In this document: piece after piece, positions 27,091 to 35,539 of the stretch
Layout: every line of letters begins with the position of its first letter
Numbering within the stretch: the stretch's first letter is position 1
From: GCA-2709075 sp038146865
GTDB lineage: Bacteria > Pseudomonadota > Alphaproteobacteria > MPNO01 > UBA2964
NCBI GenBank assembly: GCA_038146865.1
Contig: JAYQSL010000006.1
Span: 62,001-126,000, forward strand
Direction of reading: 5' to 3'
DNA: 64,000 bases
Notes under the pieces: model-generated
The model's database searches: none
Told to the model about the DNA's origin: nothing
Seen by the model: the letters and a program-made list of their open reading frames with translations, nothing else
Position numbers and translations under genes: made by a program

Positions 27091-28557
27091 TTAACGCGTT
27101 CTTTTTGCAAGAAATACCGAAGTACCGCCTTTTTGAACGTTTAATTGATCGCAACTTCCATGGGTTACAAGCCCTGCTACAAGTTTAACAAGAGGGTTAG
27201 TTGATGTGGGATAAGCGCTCTGAGGCCCTACGCTCCTCATAGAAGCAACATCGCTCGGACTGGTAAGATATGTGAGTATCAGGTCCTCGTCCGATAGGTT
27301 AACTCCCCCCACTTGTTTTCTAATTTCATCCAAGGATGGATCGGTAACAGCCTCTGCGGCAATTTCGCGAGCGCGAGGTCTATCAAGAATACGGTCTCGA
27401 ATATTTTGATCCATTACTTCTGTTGCTTCTTCCCCCCAACGACCCATCGCGTACTCGATAACCTGATCGGTCACCTGACTATAACGCCCTCCAACCATTA
27501 CATTTATGGAGGCTTGTGTTCCAACGAATTGAGATAGCGGCGTAACCATAATGGGATACCCCAGCTCTGCTCGCACCTGAGCAGTTTCTTCCATCGCCTC
27601 CTGCAATTGATGCCCTTTTCCTACTCTCTCCAGCTGAAAACGCATATTGGAAATCATTCCACCTGGTACTTGGTGAATGTACTGGGCCTCGTCGTAGTCG
27701 GCCGCTCTGCCAATAGGGAAGCCATTTTGTTCAGCGATTGACAAAAAATGTGGTGTTACAGGTTCCAGAGCACCTTCATTGATATGAGTTTGAAAGCCTA
27801 ATGCGCGTAAATTTTTACAAACGTTGAAAATAGATGGGTTGCTTGATGCATCCGATAGCGGCGGGATTGCAGTATTTATAATCCGCACTCCTGCTTTTAC
27901 AGCCTCCAAAACGCACAAAGACCCAAGGCCGGTGGTGCAGTGGGTATGAAATTCAACTTCGCAATCACCAGCAGCTTCTAGTATCATAGGGGTGAGTTTT
28001 CTGGTGCGCTCCGGCGTCAACAGGCCGCCAGGATCTTTGAAGCATATGACTTCTCCTAGATGGGAGATTGCTTTTGTTCTCTCTGCAAAATACTGGTCCG
28101 TATGTCGCGGAGAAACCGAGAAAATCATGTTTAGAATAGGTGTCTGTCCAGCCACACGGACGGCCTTTGCGCGACGAATTATACCTTCAGGTGAGTTCCA
28201 GGGGTCGGATATTCGGACTTGATCGATGCCCGCCTGCGCAACAACCTTCTGAAAAAGCTGATACAGCACCGGTGGGTCGTACCCAAATGTATTCATTCTT
28301 CCGGCAATCAGACGCAAAGGCATCTTTGGAAGTTTCTCTCTAACCAAACGGATCCTCTCGAAAGGATCATCCTTCAGCTCTCGCACCATCTTCTTGAAGA
28401 ATGCCCCCGACATCAGCTCAATTGCTGTAAACCCCGCCTCTTCAATATTTTCCAAGACCGGCAAAAGCATACCCGTCGTCATATTGGATGCCCAAAGGCT
28501 GAGGTTGCCATCTCGAAGTGTAGTATCTACGAATTGAATATCATTTTTATCGCGCAT
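27091..28557 (-). CDS. Pyruvate-carboxylase-type carboxyltransferase subunit, substrate unassigned
   Basis: A 488-residue TIM-barrel carboxyltransferase of the pyruvate carboxylase B / oxaloacetate decarboxylase alpha family. Metal and catalytic residues are present: Asp11 in DTTLRDG, Lys174 in CFKDPGGLL (the lysine carboxylated in the family) and His204/His206 in EFHTHC. However, the substrate signature that normally reads HQSLLATR is NLSLWASN here, and the later loop is VPGGMISNM rather than the usual PGGQ. There is no C-terminal biotin domain. An AAGGAG ribosome-binding site precedes the ATG. First gene of the operon. It could act on pyruvate or on another oxo-acid. Confidence 0.85.
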   Translation of the reverse strand: MRDKNDIQFVDTTLRDGNLSLWASNMTTGMLLPVLENIEEAGFTAIELMSGAFFKKMVRELKDDPFERIRLVREKLPKMPLRLIAGRMNTFGYDPPVLYQLFQKVVAQAGIDQVRISDPWNSPEGIIRRAKAVRVAGQTPILNMIFSVSPRHTDQYFAERTKAISHLGEVICFKDPGGLLTPERTRKLTPMILEAAGDCEVEFHTHCTTGLGSLCVLEAVKAGVRIINTAIPPLSDASSNPSIFNVCKNLRALGFQTHINEGALEPVTPHFLSIAEQNGFPIGRAADYDEAQYIHQVPGGMISNMRFQLERVGKGHQLQEAMEETAQVRAELGYPIMVTPLSQFVGTQASINVMVGGRYSQVTDQVIEYAMGRWGEEATEVMDQNIRDRILDRPRAREIAAEAVTDPSLDEIRKQVGGVNLSDEDLILTYLTSPSDVASMRSVGPQSAYPTSTNPLVKLVAGLVTHGSCDQLNVQKGGTSVFLAKRTR

Positions 28558-28794
28558 CCCAACTCCTTTTCTCTCTTAACCCTATCGGGTTTGAGGACTC
28601 CGAGGAAGAGAGGAGCCTATAGCAAATTGTTTTGGTTAAGCTGACATATTGTAATCATCGGAAAGCTAGCCAAAATACTTATCACATTTGGAGAATATTA
28701 AAATCGGCATCACTGAGCTTAAAAAATTCTATTATCTTTTTTCTAAGCGGGGAGATTTTCGGACCATTGGAATTTTGATGTGATATAAAAAGTT

Positions 28795-30141
28795 ATGAGC
28801 GAGATAGAAAAACAAAAACTCAGCGAGCAAATAAGTGATCAAACGTCCGGCTTGGAATTTATGCCGGGGTTTAATAATCATTTTTCCACTGAGGCCATTG
28901 AAGGCGGGCTGCCGATAGGCCAAAACTCGCCCCAAAGGCACCCGATGGGCCTTTATACAGAGCAAATAAGCGGATCAGCTTTTACGGCTCCAAATGCTCT
29001 GAACCGACGCAGTTGGCTATATCGGATCCGGCCGTCCGTCCTTCATATTTCTAGATTGAGCCCTATCGAACCAAATCTAATCAGAACCGCGCCCACCTCG
29101 GATGAGAGCTTGCTTCCTGCAGGAGCTCTTCGATGGAACCCCTTGGAGATCCCCCAAGAACCCACCGACCTCATTGAAGGCCTTACAACCATGGCAACAA
29201 GTGGGAATTGCCGCCTTCAAAAGGGTCTAGCCGCACACGTTTATCGCGTTAATAAGTCAATGGACAATCGGTACTTATGCAATGCCGATGGGGAAATGCT
29301 CTTTGTCCCAGAACAAGGTGCAATGATCTTCGTAACAGAGTACGGAATGCTTGACGCGGCCCCGGGAGAAATCGTTCTAATTCCCCGAGGGGTCAAATTT
29401 CGCGCAGATCCGATTAGTGAAACCGCTCGAGGCTATGTTTGTGAAAACTACGGACAGAGCCTAAGCCTCCCAGAGCGAGGACCAATTGGCGCAAACATGC
29501 TTGCCAATGAGCGTGATTTTTTATACCCGGTTGCCGCCTACGAAGATATTGAAAGACCTTGCCAACTCATTTTTAAATCACAAGGAAGGCTCTACTTGTC
29601 AGAAATACCGCATTCACCCCTCGATGTGGTTGCATGGCATGGTAATCATGCTCCTTTTAAATATGACCTATCAAGATTTGCAGCTGTAAACACGGTTACT
29701 TTTGACCACGCTGATCCGTCTATTTTCACGGTGCTAACTTCCCCGTCGGAAACACCTGGAACAGCAAATATGGATTTTGTAATTTTTCCTGCTCGTTGGT
29801 CCGTCGCCGAGAATACCTTTCGCCCGCCTTGGTATCACATGAATGTAATGAGTGAGTTTATGGGGCTCATAAAAGGTGTATATGACGCAAAACCTGGGGG
29901 CTTCAAACCTGGGGGAGCAAGCCTCCATAATTCTATGATCCCACATGGTCCAGATGCTGATGCGTATTTAGAAGCTACAAAGAGAGAGCTAAAACCAGAA
30001 CGATTAATCAACACCTTGGCCATTATGTTTGAAGGCCGATACCCAATGTCACCAACTGCTTTCGCAAGTAACCCACAGCTAATCGATGGGAAATATGGCG
30101 ATTGCTGGTCAAATTTGCCAAGAAATTTTCCACGAAATTGA
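28795..30141 (+). CDS. hmgA: Homogentisate 1,2-dioxygenase
   Basis: Cytoplasmic Fe(II) ring-cleaving enzyme that converts homogentisate to maleylacetoacetate in tyrosine/phenylalanine catabolism. The 448 residues are full length. The family start FMPGFNNHFSTEA is followed by SFxxPN-type sequence, AAHVYRVNKSM, and the C-terminal iron-ligand region PPWYHMNVMSEFMG (His, Glu) and HNSMIPHGPD (His). ATG 28795. The stop overlaps the acetoacetyl-CoA synthetase start (TGATG). The next two pathway enzymes (isomerase, fumarylacetoacetase) are not in this window. Confidence 0.96.
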   Translation: MSEIEKQKLSEQISDQTSGLEFMPGFNNHFSTEAIEGGLPIGQNSPQRHPMGLYTEQISGSAFTAPNALNRRSWLYRIRPSVLHISRLSPIEPNLIRTAPTSDESLLPAGALRWNPLEIPQEPTDLIEGLTTMATSGNCRLQKGLAAHVYRVNKSMDNRYLCNADGEMLFVPEQGAMIFVTEYGMLDAAPGEIVLIPRGVKFRADPISETARGYVCENYGQSLSLPERGPIGANMLANERDFLYPVAAYEDIERPCQLIFKSQGRLYLSEIPHSPLDVVAWHGNHAPFKYDLSRFAAVNTVTFDHADPSIFTVLTSPSETPGTANMDFVIFPARWSVAENTFRPPWYHMNVMSEFMGLIKGVYDAKPGGFKPGGASLHNSMIPHGPDADAYLEATKRELKPERLINTLAIMFEGRYPMSPTAFASNPQLIDGKYGDCWSNLPRNFPRN

Positions 30142-32096
30142 TGAGTGAAAATCCAGTCTGGGAACCATCAGGAGCACGTATTGCTCAGACACGGCTCTCC
30201 GAGTTTATAAAGTTAGTCGACCAGACCTGGGGAATTAGGTGTAAAAACTATCAGGACTTGCATCAATGGTCGATCAAAGAACCAGAAAAGTTTTGGAAAA
30301 CACTCTGGAATTTTGGGGGTGTGATTTCTGAAACGGCAGGAAACATTGTAATACGTGACGCCCAAAAACTCCCAGGAGCGGTTTTTTTTCCTGATGCAAA
30401 ACTAAATTTCGCGGAAAATCTTTTGAGACGTCGCGACAATGAACCAGCGATCATCTTTAGTTCTGAAAATGGTGTAAAGAGAAATCTCAGCCACAGAGAG
30501 CTATACGAGCTGGTATCCCGACTGAGACAAGCAATGATCAAAACAGGAGTCAAAGCGGGAGATAGGGTTGCAGCTGTGCTACCCAACATACCAGAGTCCG
30601 TGGCCTGCATGCTGGCGGCAGCCAGCTTGGGGGCAATCTGGTCAAGCTGTTCACCAGACTTCGGAATTAAAGGGATCTTAGATCGTTTTAGCCAAATTAA
30701 GCCAAAGTTACTGTTCGGAGTTGATAGGTACTTCTACGATGGCAAGCAATTTGATTGCCATCAGAAAATTTATGAGATCTCATCAGAATTAGCCTCAGTC
30801 GAAAAGACAATCATTATCCCATTCAATCCCGAAGACGCTACTGATCATAGGACAAATTTGGCTGACTACCTAAAACCGTTCGAACCCGAACCGATCATTT
30901 TTGAGAGTTTCCCATTTAATCACCCCCTTTACATACTCTTTTCAAGTGGAACGACAGGGACACCAAAGTGCATCATCCATGGCGCGGGGGGAACTCTTAT
31001 TCAGCATATCAAAGAGCACGCATTGCAAACCGATACTCGACCTGGTGACCGGATATTCTACTTTACAACACTTGGTTGGATGATGTGGAATTGGCTTGTT
31101 TCCGCATTGGCAATGGAGGCAACACTGGTGCTTTATGACGGCGCCCCATTTCATCCCGATGGGAATGCACTTTTTAATTATGCAGATAAAGCTAAGGTTA
31201 CGCATTTTGGAACCTCCGCTAAATTCATTGATGCGTTGAAAAAAACGGGCTTGTCACCAAAAAGCACACACGATCTTTCTAGTGTGCGAACGATACTCTC
31301 TACGGGCTCTCCTTTACTCCCGGAGAGCTTCGACTACATCTATAGCCAAATTAAAAGTGACGTTTGTGTATCCTCTATTTCGGGTGGAACAGATATTGTG
31401 GGTTGTTTTGCCGCTGGAAATCCTAATGGACCGGTGTTTCGAGGAGAACTCCAAGCAAAATGCCTTGGCATGGACGTCGCTATTTTTTCGCCTGAGGGGA
31501 AACCGGTCGTAGGACAAAAAGGTGAACTGGTCTGCAGAAATAGTTTTCCTTCTATGCCTCTCGGTTTTTGGAATGATCAAACAGGGAACCGCTTTAAATC
31601 TGCCTACTTTGAGCGGTTTCAGGGGGTTTGGCATCATGGTGACTGGGCAGAACTCACAGAGCGAGGAGGCCTCGTTATATATGGAAGGTCGGACGCTACT
31701 CTTAATCCTGGAGGTGTCCGCATCGGAACCGCAGAAATATATCGTCAGGTCGAGCAACTCTCTGAGGTCGAAGAAGCCATCGCGGTGGGACAGGAAACAC
31801 CAGACGGTGACGTCAGGATTGTTCTATTTGTAAGGCTAATAAATAATATAATTCTGGATCAAGACCTTCAAGAAAAGATCCGCTATTGCATAAGGGAGGG
31901 CGCTTCCCCACGGCATACCCCGTCGGTTATATTAGAGGTTGCTGACATACCTCGTACCAAATCCGGTAAAATTACCGAATTGGCTGTTCGAGACGTGATA
32001 CATGGAAGAGTGGTGGAAAACGTCGAGGCTCTCGCGAATCCCGAAGCTCTGAGCCAATTTCGTGGTCGGAAGGAATTGTCATTTACAAAAAAATAA
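30141..32096 (+). CDS. aacS: Acetoacetyl-CoA synthetase
   Basis: Activates acetoacetate to acetoacetyl-CoA with ATP and CoA. From ATG 30141 (MSENPVWEPSGARI) it has 651 residues, the usual AacS length. It shows the acetyl-CoA-synthetase N-terminal cap, the AMP-binding loop FSSGTTGTPKCIIHGAGG, YGRSDATLNPGGVRIG, and the C-terminal catalytic lysine in RTKSGKITE. It is coupled to hmgA by a TGATG overlap. Acetoacetate is the end product of homogentisate breakdown, so co-expression makes metabolic sense. A longer in-frame start (30102) lies inside hmgA and is unlikely. Confidence 0.95.
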   Translation: MSENPVWEPSGARIAQTRLSEFIKLVDQTWGIRCKNYQDLHQWSIKEPEKFWKTLWNFGGVISETAGNIVIRDAQKLPGAVFFPDAKLNFAENLLRRRDNEPAIIFSSENGVKRNLSHRELYELVSRLRQAMIKTGVKAGDRVAAVLPNIPESVACMLAAASLGAIWSSCSPDFGIKGILDRFSQIKPKLLFGVDRYFYDGKQFDCHQKIYEISSELASVEKTIIIPFNPEDATDHRTNLADYLKPFEPEPIIFESFPFNHPLYILFSSGTTGTPKCIIHGAGGTLIQHIKEHALQTDTRPGDRIFYFTTLGWMMWNWLVSALAMEATLVLYDGAPFHPDGNALFNYADKAKVTHFGTSAKFIDALKKTGLSPKSTHDLSSVRTILSTGSPLLPESFDYIYSQIKSDVCVSSISGGTDIVGCFAAGNPNGPVFRGELQAKCLGMDVAIFSPEGKPVVGQKGELVCRNSFPSMPLGFWNDQTGNRFKSAYFERFQGVWHHGDWAELTERGGLVIYGRSDATLNPGGVRIGTAEIYRQVEQLSEVEEAIAVGQETPDGDVRIVLFVRLINNIILDQDLQEKIRYCIREGASPRHTPSVILEVADIPRTKSGKITELAVRDVIHGRVVENVEALANPEALSQFRGRKELSFTKK

Positions 32097-32141
32097 AAAA
32101 TGTTAAGCAGGGTTTTTGCAATAAGTCCTGAAAAATTTTCC

Positions 32142-32903
32142 ATGTTGAGTCAAATGCAGAAGCTATTTTTCATTGTCTTTTTGATTCTCGGTTCTGCCAT
32201 TCAAGCGGTTCAAGCGCAGGGTCTGACAACCGAGCAAAAAAAATCCGTTGAAACGATAATTTATGACTATTTATTGAAAAACCCACTTGTCATCCGTCAA
32301 GCGCTAGACTCGCTCCAAGTTCAAGAAGAAAATCAAAAAAAATTACAGCAAGCTGCCGCAATACAAAACCTTAGAGCGGAGCTACTGAGTAACCCGGCAA
32401 GCCCTATCACAGGGAATCCGAAAGGTGATATTACGATTGTCGAGTTTTTCGACTATAACTGCGGTTACTGCAAAAAAGTTCTTAAGACTGTAAAAGACCT
32501 GATAATTTTAGACGGGGGAGTACGGCTTGTTTTCAAAGAATTCCCGATCTTAGGCCCAAGCTCAGAAATCGCAGCTAAGTCTGCTCTTGCGGCCAAGAAG
32601 CAGGGGAAATACGTAGAGTTTCACAATGAATTGATGCGAGCAGGACCGATCAATGACGAGAGAATAAAGGCAACAGCCACAAAGCTTGGACTAGACCTAG
32701 AAAGGCTGAACAAAGACGCCCAAGATCCAAAAATTCAACAAGAAATAATGAGAAATTATCAGCTTGCTGAAGAACTCGGGATTAATGGAACTCCTGCTTT
32801 TATCATCGGAGGCGAGCTGATTCCAGGAGCCATCGAATTGGATCAATTTAAAAAAATCATCGCATCAGAACGCCTTAAGGCCGAAAATATTAAGCGGCAA
32901 TAA
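32142..32903 (+). CDS. DsbA-family thiol:disulfide oxidoreductase, exported
   Basis: A secreted thioredoxin-fold protein. From ATG 32142 (MLSQMQKLFFIVFLILGS) it has a signal peptide, a helical N-terminal region (about 28-95) and a DsbA/DsbG-type domain. The redox site is Cys107-Gly-Tyr-Cys110 in FFDYNCGYC, and the cis-Pro loop is GINGTPAFIIGG. The layout resembles the Com1/ScsC-type group with an extended N-terminus. ATG 32100 (only 3 bp after aacS) and ATG 32154 are other possible starts. Its position right after aacS does not imply a shared pathway. Probably works on periplasmic disulfides. Confidence 0.87.
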   Translation: MLSQMQKLFFIVFLILGSAIQAVQAQGLTTEQKKSVETIIYDYLLKNPLVIRQALDSLQVQEENQKKLQQAAAIQNLRAELLSNPASPITGNPKGDITIVEFFDYNCGYCKKVLKTVKDLIILDGGVRLVFKEFPILGPSSEIAAKSALAAKKQGKYVEFHNELMRAGPINDERIKATATKLGLDLERLNKDAQDPKIQQEIMRNYQLAEELGINGTPAFIIGGELIPGAIELDQFKKIIASERLKAENIKRQ

Positions 32904-33021
32904 ATATCTACCAAATCGTCACCATTAAATCATTTATGGCTTCTTCAAGCCTATACCAATTCGGTAATAGAGATTTAAATTAGGTACCAAGATTTATCTA
33001 AAGCTGCAGGGAGATAGCGAC

Positions 33022-34050
33022 GTGAGGGGAATTACATTTTTAGGTGATAGAAGAGTTGAATTGCGAGAATTCCCTGACCCCACACCGGGACCGAAAGATG
33101 TTATCATAGAAATCAAAGCATCGGGGATGTGCGGTACTGACCTTCACGCGTATCGCCGACCTCATAATGGACAATACTACTCCATTGCAGGACATGAACC
33201 CTGCGGAATAATCGCAGAGATCGGCGCTCACGTTTCTGATGAACAAGTCCGTGTCGGCGATAGGGTGATGGTACATCACTATGATGGGTGCGGAAAATGC
33301 CGACATTGTATTGAGGGATGGTCACAACTATGCGATCAGGATCCAGAAGTGTATGGATCGGGCGAAGGGCATGGTGGCCATGCCCCTTACATGCGGGCGG
33401 CGGCACATACGCTAGTGCCATTACCAGATGACCTGACCTTTATGACTGGAGCTGCTATTTCTTGTGGAACGGGAACAGCCTATGGTGCATTGAAACGCCT
33501 AAACGTTGCGGGTGATGAAACCATTGCAGTCTTCGGGATGGGACCGGTTGGGCTTTCAGCCGCCCAATTCGGCGCAGAGATGGGCGCAAGAGTCATCGCC
33601 ATTGAAACATCAAAAGAAAGACGCGACCTAGCGCTTAAAAAAGGCGCAAGCGACGTAATTGACCCCAAAGCCATTGATCCAGTTGAAGCAATTAAAGATT
33701 TAACGCACGGCGAAGGCGCGCACAAATCTATAGAAACTGCCGGAACTCAGGAAACTCGGGACGCTTCCGTGCGCGCTGTTAGGAAGTGGGGTTTTGCTTG
33801 TTTTATAGCAAGCGGGGGCGAAGTGACCTTGAATGTCGGACAGGATTTAGTAAAGCGGCAGGTCTCCGTCTTAGGACATTGGACTTTCTCCAAAACCGGA
33901 CAAGCTGACTGTGCGCGATTTGTATCAGATCGAAAAATAGATATTGATAGTCTTTTCACCGAAAAATGGTCGCTTGATCAATCTGTGGAGGCCTACGAAC
34001 TATTGGACCAACAAAAAACTGGAAAAGGTGTCTTTCTACCCAAAATTTGA
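33022..34050 (+). CDS. Zinc-dependent alcohol dehydrogenase (MDR family)
   Basis: A 342-residue medium-chain dehydrogenase. The catalytic zinc site is Cys37 in GMCGTDLH with His58-Glu59 in AGHEP. The structural-zinc cysteines are Cys90, 93, 96 and 104 (GCGKCRHC and SQLC). The NAD(P) Rossmann loop is FGMGPVGLSA. The start is GTG 33022, preceded by GGGAGA. The substrate (alcohol, polyol or threonine-like) is not predictable. It is followed 22 bp later by a PQQ-type dehydrogenase, possibly co-transcribed. Confidence 0.92.
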   Translation: MRGITFLGDRRVELREFPDPTPGPKDVIIEIKASGMCGTDLHAYRRPHNGQYYSIAGHEPCGIIAEIGAHVSDEQVRVGDRVMVHHYDGCGKCRHCIEGWSQLCDQDPEVYGSGEGHGGHAPYMRAAAHTLVPLPDDLTFMTGAAISCGTGTAYGALKRLNVAGDETIAVFGMGPVGLSAAQFGAEMGARVIAIETSKERRDLALKKGASDVIDPKAIDPVEAIKDLTHGEGAHKSIETAGTQETRDASVRAVRKWGFACFIASGGEVTLNVGQDLVKRQVSVLGHWTFSKTGQADCARFVSDRKIDIDSLFTEKWSLDQSVEAYELLDQQKTGKGVFLPKI

Positions 34051-34072
34051 GTGATTGACTAAAGGCAACTAT

Positions 34073-35245
34073 ATGAAGGTACTAACTTTTCATTCGGTAA
34101 ATATTGTAAAGAAAATAGCTCACTACCTAGTCTTAGCCTGTATTTACGTTTTATCTTCAAGTTTTTCAGTCTCCGCCGACGACGTGAAGACAGTCGACAC
34201 ATCTATCGGACACCTGCAAGTTGAAAAAATGGCCGCCCCGTTTGACCATCCTTGGTCAATAGCGTTTTTGCCAAATGCAAGGGGATATCTGGTCACCGAA
34301 CGTATTGGAAAAATGAGACTGGTACGGAATGGGGTCGTATCTCCTCCAATTAAAGGACTACCCAAAATAAAGACTGGGGGTCAGGGCGGCTTGCTCGACC
34401 TGGCGATTGACCCGGATTTCCATGAAAACAGCCTGATCTATTTTACTTTTTCTGAACCGGTCTCGGATTACAAAAGTCGTACATCTCTGGCAAAAGCGAG
34501 GTTGTCGTTTCAAGAAAGCCCTCCCCTTTTAAAAAACGTGTCGGTAATCTTTCGGCAATACCCGCCCCTAGTATCGGATATCCATTTTGGCTCCCGGATC
34601 TCTATTTCAAATAACAAAAAAATCTTTGTTACCCTAGGGGATCGAGGTGAACCTGGATTAGTTCAAAACCTATCAAATCACCTCGGCAAAATAATACGGG
34701 TTAATAGAGATGGTTCGTCCCCTGATGATAATCCATTTAAAGGTCGTTCAGGAGCCCTTCCTGAAATATGGTCATATGGTCACAGAAACCCTCAAGGCGC
34801 GGCTAAAAGAAAGCTGGATAATAGCTTATTCACGGTATCGCATGGCGCTGCAGGGGGAGACGAAGTCAACCTATCAATACCTGGAAAAAATTTTGGATGG
34901 CCAGAGGTCTCCTATGGCACGCATTACTCTGGTCAAGCTTTCCAAACCTCCGTTCGCCCGGATGTCATACCACCGCTACATTTTTGGGATCCTTCAATCG
35001 CTCCTTCTGGGGCAACCATTTATGACGGTGCTCTTTTCCCCGAGTGGAATGGCAATTTATTCATTGGCGCCCTGAAAGGAAAAAGGTTGGTTCGTCTCAC
35101 ACTCAAAGGCAATGTGGTCGAAGAAAAAGAGCAATTACTGGTTAACCAATTGGGTCGCATTCGAGATGTAAGAACCGGTCCAGACGGAGCTATTTGGTTC
35201 ACCATCGATGATGAAAATGGCGCCGTATATCGGATCCATAAGTGA
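34073..35245 (+). CDS. PQQ-dependent sugar/aldose dehydrogenase-like protein, exported
   Basis: From ATG 34073 (390 residues) it has a signal peptide (YLVLACIYVLSSSFSVSA) and a six-bladed propeller of the soluble-glucose-dehydrogenase/YliI family. Landmarks are HPWSIAFLP, GGQGGLLDLAIDPDF, IWSYGHRNPQGAA and GGDEVNLSIPGKNFGWP. Homologues oxidise aldoses in the periplasm using PQQ, but many members have unproven activity. A TTG start at 34055 is also open. The 3' end lies 8 bp from the tRNA gene on the other strand. Confidence 0.88.
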   Translation: MKVLTFHSVNIVKKIAHYLVLACIYVLSSSFSVSADDVKTVDTSIGHLQVEKMAAPFDHPWSIAFLPNARGYLVTERIGKMRLVRNGVVSPPIKGLPKIKTGGQGGLLDLAIDPDFHENSLIYFTFSEPVSDYKSRTSLAKARLSFQESPPLLKNVSVIFRQYPPLVSDIHFGSRISISNNKKIFVTLGDRGEPGLVQNLSNHLGKIIRVNRDGSSPDDNPFKGRSGALPEIWSYGHRNPQGAAKRKLDNSLFTVSHGAAGGDEVNLSIPGKNFGWPEVSYGTHYSGQAFQTSVRPDVIPPLHFWDPSIAPSGATIYDGALFPEWNGNLFIGALKGKRLVRLTLKGNVVEEKEQLLVNQLGRIRDVRTGPDGAIWFTIDDENGAVYRIHK

Positions 35246-35253
35246 GTGTTAAA

Positions 35254-35330
35254 TGGTGGGCCCGGAGGGACTTGAACCCCCAACCAGACCGTTATGAGCG
35301 GCCTGCTCTAACCAGTTGAGCTACGGGCCC
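35254..35330 (-). tRNA. tRNA with CAU anticodon (isoleucine-2 or elongator methionine)
   Basis: A complete cloverleaf of 77 nt including an encoded CCA (35254-35256). The acceptor stem is GGGCCCG/CGGGCCC, the D stem GCTC/GAGC, the anticodon stem GGCCG/CGGTC with loop CTCATAA (anticodon at 35294-35296), and the T stem GGGGG/CCCTC with loop TTCAAGT. CAU can be read as tRNA-Met(e) or, after lysidine modification, tRNA-Ile2. The GGGCCCG acceptor is compatible with the latter but not decisive. It is not initiator tRNA, since the anticodon stem lacks the three G-C pairs. Confidence 0.95.
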
Positions 35331-35468
35331 ACCGTGGGGATCTTTTACAGCGCTACAACGGAATAATCTACTACTCTTAGTCGGATTTATAGTATTCTCT
35401 TAAAACCATTAACAGGTCTAGATCTGGAACGACATCTTTTCACTGCCAAGAAAAGCCGAGATACTTCC

Positions 35469-35486
35469 AAAAACCAAGTTTCTTGG
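35469..35486 (-). terminator. Rho-independent terminator downstream of rpoD
   Basis: On the minus strand CCAAG-AAA-CTTGG is followed directly by TTTTT, about 55 bp after the rpoD stop. The stem is short (5 bp), so termination may be partial. A second small hairpin (TGGGA/TCCCA, 35502-35518) lies between it and rpoD. Confidence 0.5.
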
Positions 35487-35539
35487 GAGCTCTCAGAAAG
35501 CTGGGAAAAATAATCCCAAGGATGGCTCTAACAAACTAA

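Noticed and set aside
35254..35330. tRNA as an attachment site for a genomic island
   Set aside because: No integrase, no repeated tRNA 3' end and no shift in gene content were seen on either side.
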